Assembly: GCA_947034895.1 (NCBI GenBank)
Contig: OX344763.1
Location: 6,450,501 to 6,514,500, forward strand
Length of the DNA stretch: 64,000 nucleotides
Origin: Rhytidiadelphus loreus
Lineage: Eukaryota > Streptophyta > Bryopsida > Hypnales > Hylocomiaceae
Direction of reading: 5' to 3'
Position 1 is the stretch's first letter; every line of letters starts with the position of its first letter. Under the pieces are notes generated by a model, which worked only from the letters and a program-made list of their open reading frames with translations, had not been told where the DNA came from and ran no database searches. A program made the position numbers and the translations under genes. This document shows, piece after piece, positions 12,033-23,031 of the stretch.

Positions 12033-14027
12033 ATGCTTTTTAAATTCCTGCAACACTATGGCAGCGTGTCTATAGGAAAACAGGGCTTTTCGACGGTAGC
12101 CATGGACATGCTGCACAACCGTGCCGAGGTCGTCTCCCTTGCAACAATGTTGTTGCTCCTACTAGTGTGTAGTAACCACGCCCTACTGTCCATGATTGAC
12201 GACGACAACAAGGAGGAATGCAATGCCGACCTCCAACAACTTATGGATTATCCCAACTTCTTCACAGTCCATAAAGATGCCATGAGTGCAGTTACATTGC
12301 ATTCTTTTCAACTATGGAGTTGTCTACACTATCTTGGCGACGACTTAGGTTATTGGGTGAAACCTCGTTCTACAACCTGGTTTTCTAAGTTCTTGCTGGA
12401 ACAATATGATGAAGAGCGGTGGGTGCATGTATTCCGCATGACGACAGCTTTAGTCTTCACTTTGGCAGATATATTGAAACCTGCTATTGTGTAAAGGAAT
12501 ACGAAGTACTGCCTTGCCATACCTCTTATCGTCCATCTGGCTTATACGCTTTTCAAACTCATCCATGGTGCGACTTTGTTAATCTGCAGTGAGCTTTTTG
12601 CAATGAGGAGGAGTTCTGTTTCCATGGTCCTTCATGATGTTGTGTATGCCATCAACATTGTGCTTTGTACGGAGATTTCTTGGCCTCGGGGATAGAAGCT
12701 TCTCCAAACCGAAGCAAACTTCCGCAACCTTTGTAGACTTCCTGGAGTTGTGGGTGCCATCGATGGTACTCATGTAGGAATCAACAAACCTAAATTCGGG
12801 CCTGTTGATTACTTCTTTTTTAAATCCGGGGGTTACACGTTGAACTGTTAAGCAGTTGTTGACAGCCAAAAGCGATTTCTGGATTTGTTTCTTGGGATGC
12901 TAGGGTCCACAAATGATGCAAGGGTATTGCGCAGGTCTTCCCTATATCAAAAAACGAATGATAACACTCTGTGGGATGATGTTGTACATTGCGATGGATT
13001 TTCACCTTACTTGTTGGAAGACACTTAATATCTTTTTATGGGCTAGTTGATGGTGCCCCATAGACAAACTCACATCTACCAGTAGCCTTGGGGGGGTCAT
13101 TTAGAGTGTCCATTAGAAACCACGTGCAAACAAAACTTTGGACCCCCTATATACTTTTTGAATTTTAAATAAAACAAAATTTAAAAAATATGAATAGATT
13201 TTCCTACTTTGAAAGTTTATGTTTTGAATTATTGATATTTTTATTTTTTAATAATAATAAGTTACAAATTTTTGAAGTAAAAAGATACACTGTAGAACTA
13301 AAAAATAACTTTCACACCCCTATATTATATAAGAAAAAATTGTCTAAAAAATGAACCAAAAATTCCTAAAAAATAATTCATTATTGAAAGTTCATTTTGA
13401 GTTGAATATTAACTCAATGGTCATCTAAATTTGTCCTCTATAATTATTTGAGTTGAAAAACATGCCATTTTAGTTCATTTTCAACCTCTTCTAGAAATCA
13501 TTTCATATTTTATTTGAGTTGGAAATTTTGGCAATAGAAAGCTATAGTCATTATTAAACAATGTTCAAAATTTTAGGTTGAAATTATAGTTTATTAGAAA
13601 CCACTTGTTCGCACGTGGTTTGTTATAGTAGAACTAAGTGCACCTCCCGAGCCAGTAGCAGATTGTTTATTCAATTGTAGGCTCCGTTAGGGCCGCAGTG
13701 TACGTAGTTGAGAACGCTTTTGCCATTCTCAAACAGTCGTTTTGTGAATTACTGACGAAGTCCAATCTACATGTCACATTTCTTCTTGATGTCATCTTAT
13801 GTTGTGCAATTTTGCATAATATGATGTTGAGTCAGTCTATTCATGATGTACAACACTTCTTGAATGTCATACGCACTAAAGGCTTAAATGACGATGTCGA
13901 CCTGCATGGAGAACCGGAAGCCAGTCATATGGATGTTGCTGCAGATGAGCGACCACTACAGCAAGGACTTGCAAAGAAGTGGCAGCTTGGCCTGTTTCTC
14001 ACTAGCCAAAGAGTTATTCCTCTCTGA
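12033..14027 (+). pseudogene. PIF/Harbinger (HARBI1-like) transposase, disrupted
   Basis: The first open part (12,033-12,494) has the N-terminal signature of plant Harbinger transposases: WVKPRSTTWFSKFLLEQYD then FRMT...LADILKPAI. After a stop at 12,492-12,494, conserved pieces continue in shifting frames. One encodes the first catalytic Asp (GVVGAIDGTHVGI, about 12,745-12,783), then KPKFGPVDYF, then an in-frame stop after KSGGYTLNC, then the second Asp region STNDARVLRRSSLYQK (about 12,905-12,950) and FSPYLLEDT followed by a stop. A Mutator-like MITE then interrupts (13,088-13,651). The last part (13,698-14,027) gives the third catalytic region, VENAFAILKQSF. The DDE regions are all recognisable, but the gene is not translatable. 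The family cleaves DNA at the transposon ends together with a MYB-like partner. Confidence 0.88.
13088..13651. mobile_element. Mutator-like MITE inside the transposase gene
   Basis: The insertion is flanked by CCAGTAGC (13,079-13,086 and 13,652-13,659), an 8-9 bp duplication. The ends are imperfect inverted repeats (CTTGGGGGGGTCATTTAG and complement CTCGGGAGGTGCACTTAG), then a shared ACCACGTGC block. The interior (GAAAGTTTATGTTTTGAATT, AGATACACTGTA, CACCCCTATATTATATAAG) matches the elements at 21,633-22,220 and 40,968-41,549. It encodes nothing. Removing it rejoins the transposase reading, which confirms it as a later insertion. Confidence 0.85.
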
Positions 14028-14708
14028 TGCACATCGGTAAGTCACTACAAAGTTCAACAGTTTTGTACATATAAATATTTTTTTTTATTCACACACATTT
14101 ACATTTTTTATTTATTTATTGAAAAGTTTGTACTACTCAAGCGCCAGAAGCATTCAGCTGTAATATAGGATGATGGAAAATTCCTTAACCATATAGTATG
14201 CTAAATAATTGGCTATATGTAGGCATACCATGAACTATGTGTACAAAAGACTATAAACAAAGTAACTCAGTAATGCATGTTCGTCATTGTAGGCTACTGC
14301 TGCCCACCGAAGTATTATATTTAGGTTGCATCGGACACCTCTAGAATTCGAACTATCTGTTGTATAAGTGAAACAAACTGTTGCGGAACTTGAAGACATT
14401 GTTCTAGAGCTGGAACAGTCGAGGGGACGGCCTCTTGTTCTATCGGTGTAGGTTGAGTGGTAGTTTTCGGACACCATGTTTTTTTTTTAATCCAAGCTTC
14501 TAATTTCTTGTATATAGTCTATAGTGGCCTTTTGAGGCTGCAGATTAGGCAACGGAGAGCTGGATCCATGAAGTGACTGAAGTCCAACAGAGAATACAGC
14601 AGCTAGGTTTGATAAACACTGTACAACTTCGCCCTGTTTTAGAATAGAAAGTTTGGCATTGTCATTTACATTTTTTGCATGGTCATGAAGTCGTTGGTCA
14701 CAGTGTCT

Positions 14709-15578
14709 CTAATAGTCCATTTGCTCTGAAAATAACTTCAACTGCACCTCAATTTTGGAGCGTTGCAGTTCACGGCTTGTTTCTACAATGTCTCTGAGTT
14801 GAGTTGTCATCGCATTTCTAGTTGATTTGGTTGCTTGGGCAATGAGTGTGTGTCCTGACAGAGACTTATGACAAACTCCCATGTTTCCTGGTCGTTGTTG
14901 GTTGCAGTTGTTGCCAGTGTTGCTAGAACTTAGAATGTGAGGTGTCACTCCAGGTGGCAGCATCGTCTTCGGCCGCAATGATGGAGTTGTTGTTTGTCTC
15001 TTCGGTATGTCTATAGGACTAGTTTGAACATGAACTTCGGCTACTACAGGTGGCGGCGAATATGACCTGCATATGTTGCCGGTGTTGAACTCCTCTCTGC
15101 CAACGAGATCCATTGGGTCATCAGTGTCTTGCTCAGTAGCGGAGTCATGAGGTGTATGTGCTGCTTGCGTTCCATGAGTGATGTAATGGGAGTCCTCTGG
15201 TGACAATAGGTCGCGCATGTGTGGTGGTTGCATGCTTGGCCACTGCCCAAACCAATCATGGATTTCGTAAAAAAATTCTTCTGGGAATGATCGAGGCAGA
15301 CCCTCCACTTTCCTTTCACTGCTGCTAAGACTCCAGTAGTCAGGGACATTGGTTCCCGTTCTAGCAAAGTAATCGGCGATACACTTGTATTCTGGAACCA
15401 ACAAATTCCACTTGCTCTTACGGGTAGGGCCATCAGGTAGACAAGGTGAGAATCCCGCCTTCATAACTTCAACACTGATGCGAGTCCACTTGCTTGAATC
15501 ATGGTTCACGAGATCTTTGCCATCAATGGTATCAATCTCAAGTTGAAATAACTCACGCTTGGTGTGAATGAGAGTCAT
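14709..15578 (-). CDS. MYB/SANT-like (trihelix-type) protein of the Harbinger element
   Basis: This is a 289-residue uninterrupted ORF with ATG at 15,578. Residues about 1-110 look like the MYB/SANT-like DNA-binding module that accompanies Harbinger transposases: spaced aromatic residues in KWTRISVEVMKAGF, SKWNLLVPEYKCIADYF and PDYWSLSSSERK, then FPEEFFYEIHDWF. The middle is a low-complexity S/T/P/Q-rich linker, and the C-terminal ~45 residues are charged and probably helical (IVETSRELQRSKIEVQLKLF). In studied systems the partner protein binds the transposon ends and brings the transposase into the nucleus; that role is inferred from the family and from its position, convergent with the transposase. 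It is intact even though the transposase is dead. A host-gene role is possible but not shown. No introns are needed. Confidence 0.75.
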   Translation of the reverse strand: MTLIHTKRELFQLEIDTIDGKDLVNHDSSKWTRISVEVMKAGFSPCLPDGPTRKSKWNLLVPEYKCIADYFARTGTNVPDYWSLSSSERKVEGLPRSFPEEFFYEIHDWFGQWPSMQPPHMRDLLSPEDSHYITHGTQAAHTPHDSATEQDTDDPMDLVGREEFNTGNICRSYSPPPVVAEVHVQTSPIDIPKRQTTTPSLRPKTMLPPGVTPHILSSSNTGNNCNQQRPGNMGVCHKSLSGHTLIAQATKSTRNAMTTQLRDIVETSRELQRSKIEVQLKLFSEQMDY

Positions 15579-16835
15579 TATTTCATGAGGCTGCCAATTT
15601 GGCCCCTTGTCTTTACGAACGCATTTTGATGCTTGTGTGTTGCGGGGATCTTCAACAACCGTTGCAGGGTGTGGAAATCCAATTGTAGCGAAAGTACGTC
15701 CGACAGAGAAGTTATGTCAGTCCCTGACGATGCCTGTACATACCATGCGATGGAAAAAGTTAGGAACTACATAGTGCATTGTGGACTACATGCAATATTG
15801 GAACTAGTGACAACAAAATTACTGGAACTAAAGATATTAATATGAATGTAGCATATGTACATGCATGAACAAAAGTCGCATAGGACCAAACTTACCAACT
15901 AAAACAACAACTTCGTCGGGTGTTGCTGACTTGTTGGGCGTTCATTAGTGTGCCTCATATAAGTTGTACACACACACATCACATCACAAAGTTAATAACT
16001 TCATCATGAAACTAACTAGGGCATCGGAGTGTGTTTGTCTTGTGTACAGGTAACATGCCATAACAATGAAGAAGCGAAATACTGGAAGACGAGCAACACT
16101 AATCCATAACAGCTACAGCTGTAGCTGCAGTTCCAACGGCGTGACGTCCAAGATTCTGGCGATTGTCTATGACAGCAGTAACAAAATCACGAGGAAGTTC
16201 ACTTCTATGCGACTATGAACTTGATGGCGGTATTCTTCAACAACCAGAAGCGATGCATGCAACGGACAGTGACTGTGATCGATGTAGACCTGATTCTCGG
16301 GGTACAAAGGCAGAGCGCTTCACAAACAAAGTAGACGACCAATCGCTACAATGAATGGTATGATTCTCATATTTGGCACTGTGTATTCATGATCGTTCTT
16401 CATTTTATTGCAATTTCTTTGCACAGCATCGCTGTCAACATTCATTTGGTATTTTCTTGTTACCACAGTAGCGCAGTCGATTACCAAGGTGACGGCTCTT
16501 TACTATTAAGGCCCAAGTAGGACCACCCCAAAGTTGGTGTTGCTAGTTAATCGGCCCTTCCCTTGCCCATTAACAAAAACTGATCGTACTCATGTGAAAT
16601 CTACGTTTCTACAAGATTCAGTAAGTACTTACTGCTAGCCGTTCATGCCAAAAATTAAATAAAAAGCATTCCGACGTTGTACATCCCACCGCTCTTTTCT
16701 AGCGCCATGTGAACGCCACATATGCATCCTTGTAGGATTGGTAGTTGTCTATGGCCACAAGTGTGAATGCTCAATAAACTGTGGTCCACAGACTGCCCTC
16801 AAGTCTAACCAGTAATGCCAGGTGCGGACAGACCT

Positions 16836-17263
16836 TAAGTTTGGATGGAAAGATGACATTGGTGGTGAGGTTAGGATTGACTTTCTATTTCGAACTAGTT
16901 GCATCCCCTTCACAAAAGACTTGGTACTTGCTTTAAGTTGAGAAAAGAATGTCTATGAAAGCCTTGGTTTTCTTAGGTTTACTTGAGGTGACCACAATCT
17001 TGAGACATGTAATCCAAACTTCAATCTTCTTTTGAGTTTAGTGTGGATTAACTCCTAAACACTTTGAAGTTCATATATAAGTAGGATGCTATACAAAATG
17101 CTTCACATAATTGTTTCATGAATCCCCAAATAACTTTTTCACTCATCCAAAATAATCTTTAAAAGAAAATGAGACTTTATAGCCAATTTTATAAAATTTA
17201 AGAGAATAAAATATATGTATGAAGATAGAAAAAAAATGTGCAAAAAATTAAAAAAGGATTAAC
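16836..17263. other. AT-rich stretch between transposons
   Basis: No gene is seen. A motif TTAACTCCTAAACACTTTG near 17,048 resembles a left end of the TTAA family without an evident partner. Confidence 0.5.
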
Positions 17264-17267
17264 TTAA

Positions 17268-20200
17268 TTCCTAAATGCCCAAGCTTTTTCAAGTGTGTTT
17301 TGAATATGAAAAAAGAGCATGGGCTTATAGTTATCCCATTGAAGCAAATTGATTTTTTTTCAAAATCTAACCATATGGATGTTTAAGGAGCTTTCTTATT
17401 AGTATGCACACCAATTTTGAGTGCAAAATTGCATAAGAGTTGTAAGATTATAACAAAATAAATGTATGTTTCTAATTATAGTATGCTACCCCTCCCCACA
17501 ATATTTCAAAAATTTGCACATAAAAGTTTTTTGGGATTGGAGGTGACATAAACAACTGCAAAGAGTTGAAAATACTTTTTTTATAAATCCAAGCGACAAG
17601 ACGTCACAATTGGTAAGGTTTATTATCATGAAAATTTAGGAGGATGTACTTCAACAAGTTGACTAAAGGATCTACAATTGGATTTGTTAATGAATAAATA
17701 AAGATGAAGATTTTAGCCTTGCATTGGGTTCAAGTACTTTCAAGCAGTTTTGGGCCTAAAAACACCCTCCGTCCTTTAGGAATTAAACGAAAGTATTATG
17801 GATGTACAAGAACACTACATGCAATACTTATGTTGTGTCACCTATTGGTGTTCAAGTATAGACGACTATAAGGTAAACTAGCCCATGATAGTCAAACCTT
17901 CCAATACAACCACCTAGAAAACCACCCATAACAATTTTATATCACCCCAGGGCAGATTTTTGCTAATAAATGAGCTTAGGACTTCATTAAGTTGATTAGT
18001 GACCAAAATCAATGCCTTAGGAGATGGTGATGGAGTTGTTAGTGACTATCATAGGACACTTACACCTTTCTAGTATAAACTTGTCATAAAATGTTATTTT
18101 TGTATTCCTTCATGCCATGGCCATGTTAGGAAATTTTGTAGCCATGTTAAAAAATGTTATGACTGCTTTAGGTGGTAAGATGACCATTATGGAAACACTT
18201 TTTTCTAATTTGGATAGTCTATAAATTCTTTTGCATCAATTGGGTATCACACTTCAAAAAATTCATAACAAATTCATACTTTGTCCAAAAAATAAATTTC
18301 AATTGCTTCCTTCATTTCTCACATTTGTCTTTGTATGGAAAATAATCTGAATTTTTTTTGTTGATGGCAACAAGACAGACTACTCATTCCACCTGTCATA
18401 GGCAAGTTTACCTTAGATGTGGTTGTTTTGTACTATAAAAGAGGTGGTTGTTCCACATGGATGTAGCCACAATTTTACTTATTTATTTCAATACTCTGGT
18501 AAATAAAGATGTGGTTTGGGCTTGTTTGAATGCTTTTTAAAATCCTAAACAAAAGGCTTTTTATTGTAAAGAAAGAAAAATCCAATATCTTTGAATGAGT
18601 TTGTATGAATGAGGCACATGTTCTTTCTATAGCACTGTCCTATGTCCAATAGACATATTCTAACTTATAACATCAAATTTGTTAATATCAAGGCAATAAA
18701 TTTTTTAATTCAAAGCATTGAACAAAAGCATCTAAAATGAAGTGCTTTGAACACTAAAGCTTTAAAATATGAAGTGATTCTAATTCAACAATGTAATAAA
18801 ATTTGAGTGGAAATCATATGCATTAACTTAACATATATATTATGTACTTCACTATGACTATGAACATACTTAATTTTGATCAAGGCTATTTCTAAAAAGC
18901 CTTAAAAAATTATCAATTAGTTTTTTTCTTTCAAGGCACTACATTTTTGAAAATACTTGACATGTTCACACACACAAATTAGCCCTTTATCCTTAAAGTT
19001 CTAAATGTTCCAAGTTTAAAATCGATTGATGAATGTCATCATGTCATGAGTATGTAAAATTTTGATTTTCTCATCCATCATTTAAATGTTTATAGATCCT
19101 TATGTTAGTTCTTTTACATGTGTACAATATGAATTATTCTGAACTTTTCTTTGCAAATACTTTACAATATAAAGGATAGAAATATGTTTGACTTCAAAAA
19201 ATGACAGTTTAGTTCCAAAATGGCCCTTCAAAAATGACTTTAATAAATAAGTAGTTTTTATAAGCATCACCATTATTACAATTTAACTTTCTGAACTCAA
19301 AGTAAAAGAAATCTACCTATAAATTATAAAAATTCAATCTATAATCAATTTCAGAAGGATTTTTTAATTTCTAGTTTCAAATTTTATTGAAAACTATAGG
19401 TTAATGTAGCAATTGATGTAACCATATAAATATTAATCTATAGATTATATTTACAATTTTTCATTGTCCTTAAATTTTTATTCTAAGTTGCATTTTATAA
19501 AACATCTTCATAATTTTGGAAATTTGGACTATCCATGGTACTTAACACCTAAGTGTTTGAGCGACCATGTATGGTCGATCTGAAATTTTAGGCTCATTTT
19601 GCAATGGACAGTTAAATTTGTTTGACCGTTGTTAAAAAAAATTGGGCAGTTTTTAGAATTAACTATTGAAAACTTTCATTTTTCACTGAAAAAGGTACAT
19701 ATTTGATTGTTGAAAGGTCTCCAAAGCCATATATGTCCACTAGTGGAAGAGTATAGCTTGCTAATTTTACTTCATTTTCCAACTTTGAGCAATTTCACTT
19801 GATTTGAGATCTAAAAACTTGTACTTATCCATTAATTTGTTTTGAAAATAGTCCAGATGGAAAGAATAAAGTGTTTCTATGATTTCCACCATTGAAAATT
19901 TAAACAAACAAGTGTTGATTTGGAGTTATTTGTGATTTATACTTATAAAAAGAATTGCATGTCAACAATTGCTAGGTGGATTGTGTAATGAGTTTAATAG
20001 ATTTTTAAGTGATATTAAGTTTTTTTAAAGGGCATTTTAGTGTGCTAACACAATTTGTAGTTGTTCATGTCACCTCCAATCCCAAAAAACTTTTATGTGC
20101 AATTTTTTGAAATATTGTGGGGAGGGGTAGCATACTATAAATAGAAACATACATTCATTTTGTTATAATCTCACAACTCTTATGCAATTTTGCACTCAAA

Positions 20201-20343
20201 ATTGGTGTGCATACTAATAAGAAAGCTCCTTAAACATCCATACGGTTAGATTTTGAAAAAAAATCAATTTGCTTCAATGGGGATAACTATGAGCCCATGC
20301 TCTTTTTTCATAATCAAAACATGCTTGAAAAGGCATTTAGGGG
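17268..20343. mobile_element. 3.1-kb element with ~290-bp inverted arms, TTAA-type ends
   Basis: The left arm (17,268 to about 17,560) and the right arm (about 20,055-20,343) are inverted copies along their whole length. Shared blocks include CTAAATGCC, AAAAGAGCATGGGC, AAGGAGCTTTCTTATTAG, GTATGCTACCCCTCCCCACA and TTGGGATTGGAGGTGACAT. TTAA precedes the left end (17,264-17,267), and a one-base variant TTCA follows the right end. Internal motifs near 17,770-17,790 (GTCCTTTAGGAATTAA) and 19,545-19,560 (TTAACACCTAAGTGTTTG) suggest further nested ends. No ORF of note is present, so it is non-autonomous. It is otherwise strongly AT-rich. Confidence 0.65.
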
Positions 20344-21297
20344 TTCAAGCATTAAGAACTAGGTATGGTCCAAATTTCTAGAATTATAAGATGTATAGTA
20401 GAATATGACTTGAAAGAATTATGTAATGATGAATTCTAAACAAAATTTGTTAATAAAACATGATCCATAGGTCATATCTATACAATTAGGTCATCTACAA
20501 GAACACTAATCATTATCTTCAATAAAATTTGGTACTAATTTATTGTAGATTGCATGTTTGTGATTTCCACGATAAATTTTCTCCTTTAAGCTCAAAATTA
20601 TGATTTATCATTATATTGATTTCAAGATTCTTATACTTATTAATTCAAGATATTTGTGAAGGGTCATTTTTTGAACTACAAAAGACATATTCTACACTAA
20701 AATATAGTTGTACTCTTTGAACTATAGAATATTTTGAAAGTCTATACCACACAATTGATTTAATTTCAATTTATGATAAAGACATTAGTCCACAAGTTCA
20801 TCCATTTAAGAAATTCATTTAAATTATTTGTATCTAAATTTTACTTATCACTTGCTTTTATTTATAATTTGGAAGAGATATTACTTCAAACATTATATCT
20901 AATATGATCAAATGCGTTGGAAAATTTAACATCTAACACATTATTATGTTGGTAAATTGTGCTTTTTGCAATTGACGTTAGAAAAAGAATTATTTTCAAT
21001 TTTTGTTAACACTACAAAAATGTCCATTTTTGAAAATTATCTTGAAAAACACCTCTAGTCCTTTAGAAGTTGAGGGTTTAGATTTTGAATACATGTAAAA
21101 GTGTATATAATAGAACTAAGAGTAAACTTCCATGTTGTGTAGAATTGGAAATGAATTTATGAGTTTTTCACAGATAGAAGTGCCTTTGTTGAGTTTTATG
21201 ATGCTTACACTTTATGAAAGTAGGAAAAACTAATATTAGGAGTAGCTTTGCCTTGTTGTCAAACAAAAAACAAATAAAAATTCAAGTTCAATGCTAA
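20344..21297. other. AT-rich non-coding stretch
   Basis: There is no recognisable gene or inverted repeat. A motif AGTCCTTTAGAAGTTGA near 21,057 is a possible eroded end of the TTAA family. Confidence 0.5.
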
Positions 21298-23031
21298 CCT
21301 TTGAAGGCCCGTGACTATGTTTTCACCAAAACAATCCACAATTGTCATTTCTAAGAGTAGTACCAAATTTTGGAAAATAACATTTTAGGACACATATAAC
21401 CATTGGATCTTGTAATATTCTAACTTGAGAACACGTGGAAAAAATTTCAGAAATTTACACCACGTAGATTACAAGATATGAGCTTTCGAATTTACAAAAA
21501 TCCTTTAGGGGCCTGTAATAAATCAGGCAGTTGCACTTTACAAGTTCACATTGTATAAAAAAATATCCAAAATGGTGGTGCTTCTTTGGATTCACTTTTC
21601 AAGGCAAGTTGGCTACATGCTTGAAAATTTTCCTTAGGGGGTGCACTATGAAGGAAGTTCATGGATGAAGAGCAACCAAATTTTGGCCCTTCTAGATTAT
21701 ATCCTAATATTTTATTTTTTTTCTAAAAAAGAAATATGAATAAATTTTCCTACTTTGAAAGTTTATGTTCTGAATTATTGATATTTTTGTATGTTAGTAA
21801 TAATTAGTTACAAATTTTTGAAGAAAAAAGATACATTGTAAAGCTAAAAATAACTTTTACACCCCTATATTATATATAAAAAAAATTGAAATATGAAAAA
21901 AAATTCTATAAAATAGCTTTCTATTGAAAGTTTATTTTGGCTAACTATTGATACAATACTCATCTTCATGTGATCTCCATAAATATTTTAGTTGAAAAAC
22001 ATGCCATTTTAGTTCATTTTTTAATCCTTTCTAGACAGTATATATCACATGTTATTTAGGATTGAAATTTTTGGCAATAGAAACCTATAGACATTATTAA
22101 ACAAAGCTCAAAATTGTAGGTTGATGTTATAGTTTATTAGAAAGTAATTAGAAAAAGTAGAAATGGTTTTATAGGTTTGGTCGCTCCTCACCCATAAACT
22201 TCCTTTGTAGTGCACCCCTGGAAAATTTTCAGATCATTTGGAATTGTAAAACATATAGGAAAAAAATAGTAAGTAGAAAAAAGTAGAGAATGGTTCAAAA
22301 TACAAAATTGTTGAGAATTTAGTTATGGAATTGAAAAATGCCAATCTCAATGGTTGCAATGTTGTAATAAACAATCTACATCCTATGATTTTGTTTTTTT
22401 TCAAAAAAAATTGAAAATTGAGTAAAATAAAGGACTTCAAAGTTTATTTTAGAGTAGAGATTCCATAATTGCTCGCAAACTAAAACTCCTCATAACTTTC
22501 ATCTCATTATTCAAATGGAATGATTCAAAGCTTTCCATGTATATATAACTTTAGATGTAATACTAATGGTGAAAACACAGGGGCAAAAATTTAGAGTATG
22601 TCAACAATATTTTTAATCTTTGTCTACACAAATTGTAGGATTTTAGAATTTGAAAGTAGACAAAAATGCTATTCTTCAAACTAAGTTACTTAACATAATT
22701 AATAAAGTTTGACTTCTCAAGATTGGAGTGTGAGTTTAGAATTAAAATTATTGTTTTAGACAATTGTATAGCATATCATGTTAGATACATACATGCCAAA
22801 TGTCAAAAGTAGACGAAGAGTTTAGAAAAAAATATCCAATTGCCATTCACTATCCAAATTTCTTTGGGTAGCATAACTTTTAAATCCTAAATCCGAATGT
22901 AGTTCTCCCCCCAAGGTCATTAGTATTTGTACTATGAGCCAAAATTCTAGAAAAATCTATTCAAAATTGACTTTGTAGGAATCTACCCGAACATTCTATT
23001 GTTTGTTCAACTAACGATTGTCTTTTAGGGA
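21298..23031 (+). mobile_element. Degenerate TTAA-family element with nested MITE
   Basis: The left part follows the element at 41,913-43,011 block by block (GTGACTATGTTTTCACCAAAAC, AATTTCAGAAATTTACACCACGTAGATT, CCAAAATGGTGG, TTGGCTACATGCTTGAAA, and after the nested insertion AGTAGAGAATGGTTCAAAATAC). The left TTAA is changed to CTAA (21,294-21,297). The right end (TCTTTTAGGGAGTAC) is eroded and its position is approximate. A Mutator-like MITE is inserted at 21,633-22,220. Confidence 0.5.
21633..22220. mobile_element. Mutator-like MITE, 588 bp
   Basis: GAAAATTTTC stands on both sides (21,623-21,632 and 22,221-22,230), a 9-10 bp target duplication. The empty site can be seen in the sister element at about 42,235-42,250. 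Inverted ends share GGGGTGCACTA...AAGGAAGTT then GAGC-ACCAAA. The interior matches the copies at 13,088-13,651 and 40,968-41,549. There is no coding capacity. Confidence 0.85.

Larger units (their letters stand above)
10986..16835. mobile_element. PIF/Harbinger DNA transposon, two-gene, transposase broken
   Basis: The left end TGGTTGTCCGCACTTGG matches the complement of the right end AGGTCTGTCCGCACCTGG. TAA lies directly outside both ends (10,983-10,985 and 16,836-16,838), which is the 3-bp duplication expected for this superfamily. Inside are a Harbinger-type transposase remnant on the plus strand (about 12,033-14,027) and a MYB/SANT-like ORF on the minus strand (14,709-15,578), the classical two-protein, convergent layout. 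The transposase part has stops, frame changes and a ~565-bp insertion, so this copy cannot make its own transposase. Composition is clearly less AT-rich than the surroundings. The 5' leader (10,986-12,032), the centre (14,030-14,700) and 15,580-16,835 hold no other recognisable gene. Confidence 0.85.

Noticed and set aside
16080..16160. Palindrome around AGCTACAGCTGTAGCT
   Set aside because: Short and isolated within transposon sequence; no further structure supports a function.
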